64,000 nucleotides of DNA from assembly GCA_023382975.1 (NCBI GenBank), contig JAHDXO010000012.1:97653-161652 (forward strand), written 5' to 3'. The notes under the pieces are model-generated. The model saw only the letters and a list, made by a program, of their open reading frames with translations, made no database searches and was not told the origin of the DNA. The stretch is from Pirellulaceae bacterium (lineage in GTDB: Bacteria; Planctomycetota; Planctomycetia; Pirellulales; Pirellulaceae). The translations under genes and the position numbers were made by a program. Positions 8,556-17,107 of this stretch are shown here, piece after piece. Within the stretch, counting starts at the first letter, position 1, and every line of letters starts with the position of its first letter.

Positions 8556-10078
8556 ACGGTTCGAACCCGACTCCGCTACTCGAAGTCCGTTCCGTCACCA
8601 AGACGTTTCCCGGCGTCCGCGCGCTGACGGACGTCCATCTGCGGCTCTACCCGGGCGAGGTGCTCGCGTTGCTCGGCGAGAACGGTGCCGGCAAGAGCAC
8701 GCTGATGAAGATCCTGGCCGGAATCCAGCAGCCCGATTCCGGCCAGATCCTGCTGGACGGCCAGCCCATCGCGATCGAATCGGTGCGCGCGGCGGCGGAC
8801 CGAGGCATCGCGCTGATCCATCAGGAATTGAATCTGGCCGACAACCTGGACGTCGGCGCGAACATCTTTCTGGGGCGCGAGCCCCGGTATCCGCTCGGGA
8901 TCGTGCGCCGCGCCGAGATCGACCGCCAATCGGAACGCATGATCCGGCAGGTCGGTCTGACGTTGTCGCCCCGCACGCTGGTCGGCTCGCTGCCGATCGG
9001 CAAGCAGCAGTTGGTCGAGATCGCCAAGGCCTTGTCGGTCAACGCGCGGATCCTGATCATGGACGAGCCTACATCGAGTTTGTCGACCGGCGAGGCCGAG
9101 ACGCTGTTCCGCGTCGTCAAGGACTTGCGGAAGCGGGGCGTAAGCATCGTCTACATCTCGCACCGCTTGGGCGAGGTGTCCGAGTTGGCGGACCGGGTCA
9201 CCGTGCTGCGCGACGGTCGCAACGCGGGCGAGTTGGCGCGGCACGAGATCGACCACGACCGCATGGTGAGGCTGATGGTCGGCCGCGACATCTCGCAATT
9301 CTACGCTCGGCAATCGCATCCCGCCGGTGCGCCGGCGCTGGAAGTCAGCCATGTCGCCACGCCGGCGTTTCCGCAGCACCGGCTCAGTCTGCACGTGCGG
9401 TCGGGCGAGATCGTCGGCCTGGCCGGCTTGGTCGGCGCAGGGCGGACCGAGTTGCTGCGTGTGCTGTTCGGCGTCGACCGATCAACGGGCGGGCAGATCC
9501 GCGTGGCCGGTCAACCGGTGCGCTTCCGCAGCCCGTCCGATGCGATTCGTCACGGAATCGCGCTGGTGCCCGAAGACCGCAAACAGGCCGGGTTGATCGT
9601 CGAGATGTCCGTGCGGCACAATCTCAGCTTAGCCGGTCTGCGCCGTCACCAACGCTTCGGCGGACTGCTGAATCAGCGCCTCGAACGGCATTTGGCCCGC
9701 GAGATGATCCATCGCTTGAACATCAAGACGCCGCACGACGGTCAGGTCGTTCGGTACTTGTCGGGCGGTAACCAGCAGAAGGTCGTGTTGGGCAAGTGGC
9801 TGTCGCTGAAGCCGCGCGTGTTGCTGCTGGACGAACCCACGCGAGGGATCGACGTCGGAGCCAAGCAGGAGATCTACCAACTGATGGAGCGGCTGGCCGC
9901 CGACGGCGTGGCCATCCTGTTCGTCTCCAGCGAAATGGAAGAGATCCTGGGGATGTCCGACCGCGTGCTGGTCATGCACGAAGGAAGCCTGCGCGGAGAA
10001 CTGGCGCGCGGGCAACTGAGCGAAGAACGGGTAATGCACTTGGCGACCGGCGGCCGAACCGCAGTCGCCGGATCGTAG
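8552..10078 (+). CDS. sugar ABC transporter ATP-binding protein, two ATPase domains (RbsA/XylG type)
   Basis: 508 residues from the ATG at 8552, which overlaps the preceding stop; longer readings upstream only reuse the binding-protein gene in another frame. Domain 1: Walker A '[14 protein letters not shown]', signature '[15 protein letters not shown]', Walker B '[11 protein letters not shown]'. Domain 2: degenerate Walker A '[16 protein letters not shown]', signature '[16 protein letters not shown]', Walker B '[15 protein letters not shown]'. The changed second P-loop is normal for this carbohydrate-importer family. It powers sugar uptake with the neighbouring permease. Confidence 0.95.
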   Translation: MNGSNPTPLLEVRSVTKTFPGVRALTDVHLRLYPGEVLALLGENGAGKSTLMKILAGIQQPDSGQILLDGQPIAIESVRAAADRGIALIHQELNLADNLDVGANIFLGREPRYPLGIVRRAEIDRQSERMIRQVGLTLSPRTLVGSLPIGKQQLVEIAKALSVNARILIMDEPTSSLSTGEAETLFRVVKDLRKRGVSIVYISHRLGEVSELADRVTVLRDGRNAGELARHEIDHDRMVRLMVGRDISQFYARQSHPAGAPALEVSHVATPAFPQHRLSLHVRSGEIVGLAGLVGAGRTELLRVLFGVDRSTGGQIRVAGQPVRFRSPSDAIRHGIALVPEDRKQAGLIVEMSVRHNLSLAGLRRHQRFGGLLNQRLERHLAREMIHRLNIKTPHDGQVVRYLSGGNQQKVVLGKWLSLKPRVLLLDEPTRGIDVGAKQEIYQLMERLAADGVAILFVSSEMEEILGMSDRVLVMHEGSLRGELARGQLSEERVMHLATGGRTAVAGS

Positions 10079-10103
10079 TGGAATCGCCGCATCGGAAGTT
10101 GAC

Positions 10104-11978
10104 ATGAAGAAGATCCTGGGCATCTTCGGGCTGCTGGTCTTTGTGTGCCTGTTCACGTCGATCCTGAACCCGGATTTCGTGACCACGTACAACATCCAGA
10201 ACACGCTGCGCCGGACGTCCTACTACGGAATCATCAGCATCGGGGCGGCGTTCGTGATCATCACCAGCGGCATCGATCTGTCGATCGGATCGGTGATCGG
10301 ACTGATCGGCTGCCTGCTGTCGCTGTCGCTGGCGGCGATGGGCGGTTTGCCGCCGGGCGAGGCCCTGGGCAGGACCTTTCTCTTGACCGGCCTGCTGGTT
10401 TGGATCATCGGCGCCACATGGCTGCATACGCTGCCGTTTCGCGACGGAACGCGGCGCGGGCTGATCGCGATTCTGTTTCCGCCGTCCATGCTGTTATTCA
10501 TCTCGCATCACTGGCTTGATTGTCGGCGGCCGGTGTTCGTCTATGCTGCCGGATTGGCCACGGTGTTGGCCGGCTTCCTGATGCCCTCGGTGCCGTTGCC
10601 TCGGGGCGCGAGCACGCTGCTGGTCCTACTGTGGATGATCGAGATTTCGGCCATGATGGGACTGATCCACGGGTTCCTGATCACTCGAGCCGGATTGCAG
10701 CCGTTCATCGTCACTCTGTGCGGTCTGCTGATCTATCGCGGCTTGGCCCGTTGGTTGACCAACGACCAGACGCAAGGTTTCGGACGCGGTCACGAAGAGC
10801 TGCGCACCTTGGCAACCGGGCGGCCCTGCACGATGTCGGCCTTGATCGCCGCGGTCGGTGTCGGGCTGATCGTCTGGGCAGTGGTCCGCCGGCTTTCCCG
10901 TCAGCGTCCAAGAACGGGACAGGCAGTGGTGCCGGAAGCGGGGCAGGCGACGGGCATCCTTGCCTTGGAGCCATTGCCGATTGGGGAGCAACCGAGGGCG
11001 GTATCCGCTTGGTGTTTGGCCGCGATCGGCGGAGCGGCATTGGCCGTCGGCATCCTGCACTACCTGCAGGACACGGCTACGCTGCCGCGCGGGCAGGCTA
11101 CTTGGGCTCAGCAAGCGATGTTCCTGGGCGGCGGTCTTGGCTTTGCGGTCGGGCTGGTATGGTTGAACGCCGTCGCGCTGCTGCGGCGGCGCTGGAAGAT
11201 GCTGGCCGCCGACGCGGTGGCCGCGACCGGGTGCGCCGTGCTGGGCTTGGTGCTGTATCGTCCGCAGGCGGCACCGTCCGACGCGATGGACAGTTGGTTC
11301 TGGGCCGCGGCGACCGTGCTGGGGCTGAGTGCGGCGATCGGCGGGGCGGGGTATCTGTTGCAGGGGTTGTGGCGCGATGCGGAACTCGGCTTGAGGTCCT
11401 GGGTAGCCTGGACCATCGCGGCGGGCATCTTCTTGTTGACAGGGTTGACTCCGATGGACCGCGTCGAGGTCCCGGCGCCGCTGCTGATCATGATCTCGCT
11501 GGCGCTGTTGGCCGGGGGTTTTCTGAACTACACCGTCTACGGACGGTACTTGTTGGCACTCGGGCGGAACGAAGAGGCGGCGCGCTACAGCGGCATCAAC
11601 ACCGGGGCGATGGTCATCGCCGCGTATGTCATCTGCGCCGTGATGGCCGGGATCGCGGGCATCCTGTTCTCCCTGGATGTCAACTCGCTGCAACCGTCCG
11701 GGCACGGCAGTTTCTACGAACTGTACGCGATCGCCGCCGCCGTGCTCGGCGGTTGCAGTCTGCGGGGTGGCGAGGGCTCGGTCCTGGGCGTCGTCATCGG
11801 CGCCGCTATCATGCAAGTGCTGTACAACGCCATCAACATCCTGGGGATCAGCACTCAGTTGGAGTTCGCCATCATCGGCGGAGTGATCCTTGCCGGCGTG
11901 GCGGTCGACGAACTGCTGCGCCGCATGGCCGATGAATCGTCGATGGGCGCGGGAGACGTCGAGAAACGATCGTTCTAG
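10104..11978 (+). CDS. sugar ABC transporter permease (RbsC type) with large membrane insertions
   Basis: 624 residues, against about 320-350 for normal RbsC-type permeases. Family blocks are all present: 'SGIDLSIGSVIGLIG' near residue 55, 'MGLIHGFLITRAGLQPFIVT' near 183, 'GRNEEAARYSGIN' near 483, 'IAAAVLGGCSLRGGEGSVLG' near 550. Between them are two insertions: roughly residues 82-178 with about three hydrophobic segments, and roughly 239-455 with about six, plus a Pro/Gly-rich loop ('RQRPRTGQAVVPEAGQATG'). The family parts look intact, so transport function is likely kept; the extra segments have no role I can name. The stop codon shares CTAG with that of the convergent gene (11975-11978). 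Confidence 0.85.
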   Translation: MKKILGIFGLLVFVCLFTSILNPDFVTTYNIQNTLRRTSYYGIISIGAAFVIITSGIDLSIGSVIGLIGCLLSLSLAAMGGLPPGEALGRTFLLTGLLVWIIGATWLHTLPFRDGTRRGLIAILFPPSMLLFISHHWLDCRRPVFVYAAGLATVLAGFLMPSVPLPRGASTLLVLLWMIEISAMMGLIHGFLITRAGLQPFIVTLCGLLIYRGLARWLTNDQTQGFGRGHEELRTLATGRPCTMSALIAAVGVGLIVWAVVRRLSRQRPRTGQAVVPEAGQATGILALEPLPIGEQPRAVSAWCLAAIGGAALAVGILHYLQDTATLPRGQATWAQQAMFLGGGLGFAVGLVWLNAVALLRRRWKMLAADAVAATGCAVLGLVLYRPQAAPSDAMDSWFWAAATVLGLSAAIGGAGYLLQGLWRDAELGLRSWVAWTIAAGIFLLTGLTPMDRVEVPAPLLIMISLALLAGGFLNYTVYGRYLLALGRNEEAARYSGINTGAMVIAAYVICAVMAGIAGILFSLDVNSLQPSGHGSFYELYAIAAAVLGGCSLRGGEGSVLGVVIGAAIMQVLYNAINILGISTQLEFAIIGGVILAGVAVDELLRRMADESSMGAGDVEKRSF

Positions 11979-13084
11979 CCGAACGTCGTGGCCAACTCGC
12001 GCAGGTAGTCGAGAGCTTCGTCAAGCTCCGGTGCCTGGACGCCCCGCTGACGGCCGTGGCGGTCGCAGCGGGCCAGCAGAATCAACTCGTCGTAACTTTC
12101 GTTCTGTTGCAGACGGCGGCGGGCCCGGACGCCGATCGTGCCGTCCAATACTTGCTGGGCGGCCATGTGGTGCTCGATCAACCAAGCGGTGCGCTCGGTG
12201 ATGAAGCCTTCGAGCGCCTCCAGTCCGGCTGCCGTGTGGTCCGACTTGTCGATCCCCTTGCCGACGTCGTGCAACAGAGCGGCCAGGAGAAACTCTTCGT
12301 CGTACGGCAGTTCGTCGCGGGCCAGGTCGAAAACCTGCAAACTGTGATACAGCACGTCGCCTTCGGGATGGTACTTCGGACTCTGCTTGACATTTTCCAG
12401 CGGCAGCAACAGCGCCTCGAAGACCTGGAACCGATCGACCTGGTCCTCGATCGCCAGGACTTCCTGTTCCAAGTCGATATCGGGATATTCGCGGCGGAGG
12501 AACTGTTCAAGTTCGGCGATGCTGGCCCGTTCCATGGCTTTTCCCGTCACGGAACTCTTGAACACATAGTGCGCCAGATCCGAAGCATAGACGGTCAGTT
12601 CCAGCGGGAAGCGGTCCCGGACGTGGATATGGGTGAAGATGCGTTCCTCGCCGTGCTTGCGGACTCGCTTCCGTTCGACGTCGTACACGACCCCGTCCTC
12701 GTCCAACGCGAGCGTCACCGCCTCGATGCTGTCGGAAAAGACGTGGATGTCGATGTCGGAACCCTGGCGCACGTGGCCGGTCAAGACGCTACCGATGAGC
12801 CGCGGACGGAAACGCGCCAAACGCCGCATCAGATGCAAGGCTTCCAGCCGCATTTCGCGGAGATGGTGCGAGCGGCTTTCGCCTTCGTACAAGCGGGCGA
12901 GGCCCTGGATCTCGTCGCGGATCTCCGCGTTGCTTGGTAGATCGGCCGGCTTGACCCAGCCTTGGCACACATGCCGAGCCGCCTTCATTTTGGCTCGATA
13001 GTATTCCGACTCCTGGCGCGTATACATCAGTTGCGCGGCTTGCCAGGCGATCTGCCGTCGCAGCTTCGAGGGGGGAAACACCAT
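11975..13084 (-). CDS. nucleotidyltransferase-fold plus HD-domain protein
   Basis: 369 residues from ATG 13084; a TTG at 13132 in the same frame is an alternative, and neither has a clear ribosome site. The first part is helical and basic ('PSKLRRQIAWQAAQLMYTRQ'). Then comes a nucleotidyltransferase core, 'GSVLTGHVRQGSDIDIHVFS' near residue 115, with the G-S and D-x-D metal residues. The C-terminal half holds an HD phosphohydrolase motif, 'AALLHDVGKGIDKSDH'. The arrangement recalls tRNA CCA-adding enzymes and GlnD, but the order and spacing fit neither, so substrate is unknown. Last gene of a minus-strand run of three. Confidence 0.75.
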   Translation of the reverse strand: MVFPPSKLRRQIAWQAAQLMYTRQESEYYRAKMKAARHVCQGWVKPADLPSNAEIRDEIQGLARLYEGESRSHHLREMRLEALHLMRRLARFRPRLIGSVLTGHVRQGSDIDIHVFSDSIEAVTLALDEDGVVYDVERKRVRKHGEERIFTHIHVRDRFPLELTVYASDLAHYVFKSSVTGKAMERASIAELEQFLRREYPDIDLEQEVLAIEDQVDRFQVFEALLLPLENVKQSPKYHPEGDVLYHSLQVFDLARDELPYDEEFLLAALLHDVGKGIDKSDHTAAGLEALEGFITERTAWLIEHHMAAQQVLDGTIGVRARRRLQQNESYDELILLARCDRHGRQRGVQAPELDEALDYLRELATTFG

Positions 13085-13124
13085 GTTGGGAAACGTCCGC
13101 AGTGGGAACGTTGAGGAGATGGCA

Positions 13125-13928
13125 TTAAGCAACAGGACCGTCGGTACGCTGGGCGAACAACCAGGCGTACATCCGGGGATCTCGATACGTCACCGACCAA
13201 CTGTCGTGGCCGGTGTCAAGGTATTCGGTGTGTTTCGGCGAACCACCCGCCTGTTCAATCGCACGGACCATGTCCCGCGATCGCTGGGGCTTGACCGCAG
13301 GGTCGGAATCGCCGTGAAAGGCCCAGACGGGGACGTGGGCGATCACGGGAGCAGTCGCCGGATCGCCTCCGCCGCAGATGATCACCGCCGCCGCGAACTG
13401 CCGGGGCCGACGTGCGAGCAACTCCCACACACCGAAGCCGCCCATCGACAGGCCACTGAGGTAGATCCGCCGCGGATCGACGGGATACCGTTCTGCGAGG
13501 TGATCGATCAATTCGAGCGTCCACCGCAGGACCGGCGTCGGCTCGTCCGCCATCCGATGCGAATCGGCGGACCAAGGCGTATCGACCCACTGCTGATCCG
13601 CGGGGCACTGCGGCGCAGCGACGAAGCAAGGATAGCGGGCCATGATTTCATCGCTGGCAAACTCGTTCATGCCGTGGACCAACTGGCAGCGGTTGTCCTG
13701 GCCTCGCTCGCCCGCGCCATGCAAGAACACCAACAGCGGATACTGCTGTGCGTTCGGCGCTGCGCCCGGCGGCAGCGCGGCGAACTCCCACGGCTTCAGC
13801 AGCCGGTACGGCAACCGGCCGCCGTCCCAGGCGTCAAGAACGAACGCTTCGAATCGATCCCGCCGATCGGCGAAAATATCGATCTCGAACGTCGGTACGG
13901 CGTCGTCGTTACGGATCGGGCTTGGCAT
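13125..13928 (-). CDS. carboxylesterase / prolyl-oligopeptidase-like alpha/beta hydrolase
   Basis: 267 residues, no signal peptide. 'PLLVFLHGAGERGQDN' is the oxyanion-hole strand; 'IYLSGLSMGGFGVWELL' carries the nucleophile in G-L-S-M-G near residue 170; 'PVWAFHGDSDPAVKP' gives the acid Asp and 'DTGHDSWSVTY' the His. This matches CE1-like esterases and phospholipase/carboxylesterases found next to exported proteins in planctomycetes. It starts inside the last 20 bases of the upstream gene, so the two are translationally coupled. Confidence 0.85.
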   Translation of the reverse strand: MPSPIRNDDAVPTFEIDIFADRRDRFEAFVLDAWDGGRLPYRLLKPWEFAALPPGAAPNAQQYPLLVFLHGAGERGQDNRCQLVHGMNEFASDEIMARYPCFVAAPQCPADQQWVDTPWSADSHRMADEPTPVLRWTLELIDHLAERYPVDPRRIYLSGLSMGGFGVWELLARRPRQFAAAVIICGGGDPATAPVIAHVPVWAFHGDSDPAVKPQRSRDMVRAIEQAGGSPKHTEYLDTGHDSWSVTYRDPRMYAWLFAQRTDGPVA

Positions 13929-15066
13929 CGTTGGCTGCGCGGGAGTCCTGGAACATTTTCAACGTCTGCAACCGCTGCTCGTCGTCGGGGAACCCAACGG
14001 TTGCAATCACAAAGACACTCATGTCATTTCGCTGGATGCGGTCGAACCCGAAATCCTTCGGATCTTTGCCTTCCAGCAGAAGAATCGCCGCCAGTGCGAC
14101 GTCGCGCAACCGGGTCTCGAACGTCTTGTCCCCAATTCGCTGCGTGGCAAGTCGCGACTGGTCCTCCAACAGCCCCTCCAGCAATGGAACGTCGCTTCGG
14201 TCGCCCAACTTCGCGATGGCCAGAATTCCATTTTGCCGGATGTACGGCGGGTTGGCGGGGTTTTCCAGGACTTTTCTGGCCGGTACAAGCCCTTCTTCCA
14301 TGTCGTACCGCATGGCCAGCGATAGGTTCTGGAACGCGGCCCAACTGTCGCCCCGCTTGATCCAATCTCCCAGCAGACGGCGGACGATTGGGCGTCGGCT
14401 GCCGTCGTTCATTGCGTTCTGTACTTCGGGTTGATAACACAGGCTCGACAGCGCTGCACCGGACTCCTGGCGGACGTCGACCTTGTCATTCGCGACGGCG
14501 AACAGCATCGCGGCGATCGAGCCCAGCGAGACGGCTTGGCGCGCCACGCTCTGCAGTTGCTGAATCTGGATGCAGCGTTGGGTGAGCGTCTTGCCGACTT
14601 CCTGGGGCCCCATCTCGATGGCCCGCATGATGTCGGGCTCCGCCTTCTGCATCTCGACAAACAGTGCTCTTGCCTCGGTCGATGTTCCGATCGATTCGCG
14701 ATAATGGTCCCACCCGGGCAAACCATGCTCGTCGTCCCGGCCTTCGGCAAAGGCGTCCAAGCGGCGTTGGAAGTCCATCTCTCCGATGATGGTCAAGATG
14801 CGCACACAGCGATAGCGGATTTCCCGGTCGGGATGCTGGCTGCCCTGCTCGAGCGCGGACTTTGCCTCCAAGCCGATTTCGATCAACTTCGTCGTCGCCT
14901 GTTCCCGTGCTGAAAACTGTTCGTCTCCCAGCATTTGGACCAACGCTTCGGTCGAGACCTGCGCCTCGGCACCGGCTGCGTGGCGACACTCGCGCGATAT
15001 CGCCGGAACCAGAAGCATCGCAAACGCTGCAAGAAGGATCGTGATTGGCAGAGATGGTCGCTGCAT
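13909..15066 (-). CDS. exported HEAT-like repeat protein
   Basis: 385 residues. Signal peptide 'ITILLAAFAMLLVPAIS' at the N-terminus. The mature part is helical and begins with a HEAT-like pair ('MLGDEQFSAREQATTKLIEI', 'HPDREIRYRCVRILTII'), a pattern used in many planctomycete periplasmic scaffold proteins. Further repeats ('VDVRQESGAALSSL', 'PPYIRQNGILAIAKLGD') are looser. No catalytic motif. First gene of the three-gene run with the esterase and the nucleotidyltransferase-HD protein. The partner it binds is unknown. Confidence 0.7.
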   Translation of the reverse strand: MQRPSLPITILLAAFAMLLVPAISRECRHAAGAEAQVSTEALVQMLGDEQFSAREQATTKLIEIGLEAKSALEQGSQHPDREIRYRCVRILTIIGEMDFQRRLDAFAEGRDDEHGLPGWDHYRESIGTSTEARALFVEMQKAEPDIMRAIEMGPQEVGKTLTQRCIQIQQLQSVARQAVSLGSIAAMLFAVANDKVDVRQESGAALSSLCYQPEVQNAMNDGSRRPIVRRLLGDWIKRGDSWAAFQNLSLAMRYDMEEGLVPARKVLENPANPPYIRQNGILAIAKLGDRSDVPLLEGLLEDQSRLATQRIGDKTFETRLRDVALAAILLLEGKDPKDFGFDRIQRNDMSVFVIATVGFPDDEQRLQTLKMFQDSRAANDAKPDP

Positions 15067-15160
15067 GAGAACGGCGTACGATAATGGTTCGGGTGTCCGT
15101 TTGACTCCATTCTAGGCAACAACGGCACTGCCCGTCCAGCGAGTGTGAGCACAAACCGGG

Positions 15161-17053
15161 TCACGGCACCCGATGGACCAGCGTAAATTCCACTTTGACC
15201 GGCACCCCGAGCCGCTCGCGAATTGCCTGGGACACGGCTTCGCAGTCAGCCGGTTCGATACGTTGGGAACTCAACAGTCGGCAGCGGATCACCGGCAGGC
15301 CGCGACCGGTCTCGACCGAAACATCGCGAACCTCGAATGCACCGAAGTGGCAGCCTTCCAGCGAGCGAGCGGTTTGTTGCGATTCGACCATGTGCCGGAA
15401 ACTGATGGCCAACGGCACGCTGATCACGCCGACAATGACCAGCGACAGGATCAATCCGCGCCGCGCCCGGCGCAGCGGCGCGAATCCCAGGATCGAAAAC
15501 GTGATCGCCGCGGCGAAGAGAATCCCTGCCAGGTTCGTCAGGAACAGCAGCGATGCTCCCAGACAGATCCGCCAGTCGAACCAACCCAAACCGATCCCGG
15601 CGACAACCAGCGGCGGCACCAGCGCCACCGCGATTGCGACGCCGGCCAAGCTCCGGGCGATCTCCTGGCGGGCATGGGCATAGGCACCGGCGATGCCGGA
15701 AATCACCGCGACCCCAAGGTCCAGCAGATTTGGTGAAACCCGCGCGCGGATCTCGCTGGTCATCGAATGCAGCGGCAACAGCACCGCGGTCAAGGCGGCG
15801 CAGGACAGCGCCAGGACGACGCCGTTGACCAACGTCTTGACGCTGCCGCCGACCAGCGAACGGTCCTGCCGCGACACGCCCATCGCCAACGAGATAATCG
15901 GAGCCATCAGCGGCGCAAGGATCATGGCGCCGATGATGACGGGACTGGAGTCCGCGTACAATCCGAACGCTGCCAGCAGGGCGGAAAGCAGCATCAGCGT
16001 GAGAAAGCTTGGCGAGGTTCTCGCGCTCTCGCGCAGGACCGTGTACAGATCCTTGAAGTCCTCGGTGGCCGCGTGGCGCAGATACGGCAACGGTTTCGAA
16101 ATCAGATCCGTGCGCACTTCCCCCTTGGGCAGTCCCTGAGTACGGAAGATCTCTTTGGTGCCGGCGCGGTCGACCTCCAGGGAGAGATGCCGCCCCGGGT
16201 AGATTTGCAGCCCGTCGACTTGGATTTGGAACTCCAATTCCTTGGAGGTGCTGGCGATCCCGTCGATGCGGCACGGCAGTTCCCGGCTGGACGTAATGGT
16301 CAATTGACTGGTCTTGATGTGTCCGACGAAGGGCGGCAACAAGATCTTCGACCCGCCGCGCGGCACGATCCGACTGAACAGGAACCAGAGCATTTCGAAC
16401 CAACTGCCGGGTGCCACGACCAGCGCGTGCAGTTTGCCGTCCTGAATGCTGCTCTCCTCTTTGATCGCACCGGAGATCAGCGAGTTGCGTTGATGCGGCA
16501 CGACGACAATCCCCATCGCTGCCGTCTTCGCGGTCTGGTTCTTGCCGGACACGATGTCGACCGGCACGGGAGGGATGTCGTGGACACGCCAGGACTCGCG
16601 GACGAATCGCAAGACCCGCTGCAGCCATCCCAGGCTGCGGTCCGACCCGAGCAGCAAGCTGGCCGAGTGTCCGATCACGACGGAATTCAACACGGGGCGT
16701 CCATTGCACCGCAACAGATCGATGGCGTGCGGTTCGGGAGCGTCGAGAAAATCGCTCAGCGCGTCGTCCGCGCGTCTGGCCAAGCCGAACGCGATCCGCG
16801 TGTTGACCATCTTCGGGTGCGGCAGCGCGGCCAGTTTCCAGCGGCGCTGCGCCGCCAAGGAAACGACGTCGGCCATCCAATCGTCTCGCAGGTAGGTCAA
16901 CACGACGGCTTCTTCGGGCAAGCCGGCCAGATCCGCAGCGACATCTTCGCTGACGGCCCAGATTTGGCAGTCGTTCCCCGAGAGTTTATCCAGCACCGGG
17001 CGGAGCGGACCTTCGTCTTCGCTGCCGTCCCGAATCAGATGGATGGTCGGCAT
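15161..17053 (-). CDS. DUF389 (TIGR00341-type) membrane protein with diacylglycerol-kinase-like N-terminal half
   Basis: 630 residues, ATG 17053 after AAGGAGAC. Residues 350-530 are the DUF389 core: 'VIIGAMILAPLMAPIISLAMG' (one short family block), 'GIAGAYAHARQEIARSLAG', 'ALVPPLVVAGIGLG', 'ASLLFLTNLAGILFAA', about six membrane helices. The first 300 residues are soluble; 'IQVDGLQIYPGRHLSLEVDR' and the preceding strands recall the C-terminal domain of diacylglycerol/lipid kinases, but the kinase GGDGT motif is absent. A soluble C-terminal domain follows. Function of DUF389 is not known; possibly transport or lipid-linked. It lies 54 bases after the histidine kinase gene and likely shares its transcript. 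Confidence 0.8.
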   Translation of the reverse strand: MPTIHLIRDGSEDEGPLRPVLDKLSGNDCQIWAVSEDVAADLAGLPEEAVVLTYLRDDWMADVVSLAAQRRWKLAALPHPKMVNTRIAFGLARRADDALSDFLDAPEPHAIDLLRCNGRPVLNSVVIGHSASLLLGSDRSLGWLQRVLRFVRESWRVHDIPPVPVDIVSGKNQTAKTAAMGIVVVPHQRNSLISGAIKEESSIQDGKLHALVVAPGSWFEMLWFLFSRIVPRGGSKILLPPFVGHIKTSQLTITSSRELPCRIDGIASTSKELEFQIQVDGLQIYPGRHLSLEVDRAGTKEIFRTQGLPKGEVRTDLISKPLPYLRHAATEDFKDLYTVLRESARTSPSFLTLMLLSALLAAFGLYADSSPVIIGAMILAPLMAPIISLAMGVSRQDRSLVGGSVKTLVNGVVLALSCAALTAVLLPLHSMTSEIRARVSPNLLDLGVAVISGIAGAYAHARQEIARSLAGVAIAVALVPPLVVAGIGLGWFDWRICLGASLLFLTNLAGILFAAAITFSILGFAPLRRARRGLILSLVIVGVISVPLAISFRHMVESQQTARSLEGCHFGAFEVRDVSVETGRGLPVIRCRLLSSQRIEPADCEAVSQAIRERLGVPVKVEFTLVHRVP

Positions 17054-17107
17054 GATGTCTCCTTGCTGTTTGGGAGCATTGCGCTGGCGAAGGCAACCGA
17101 GCCCATT

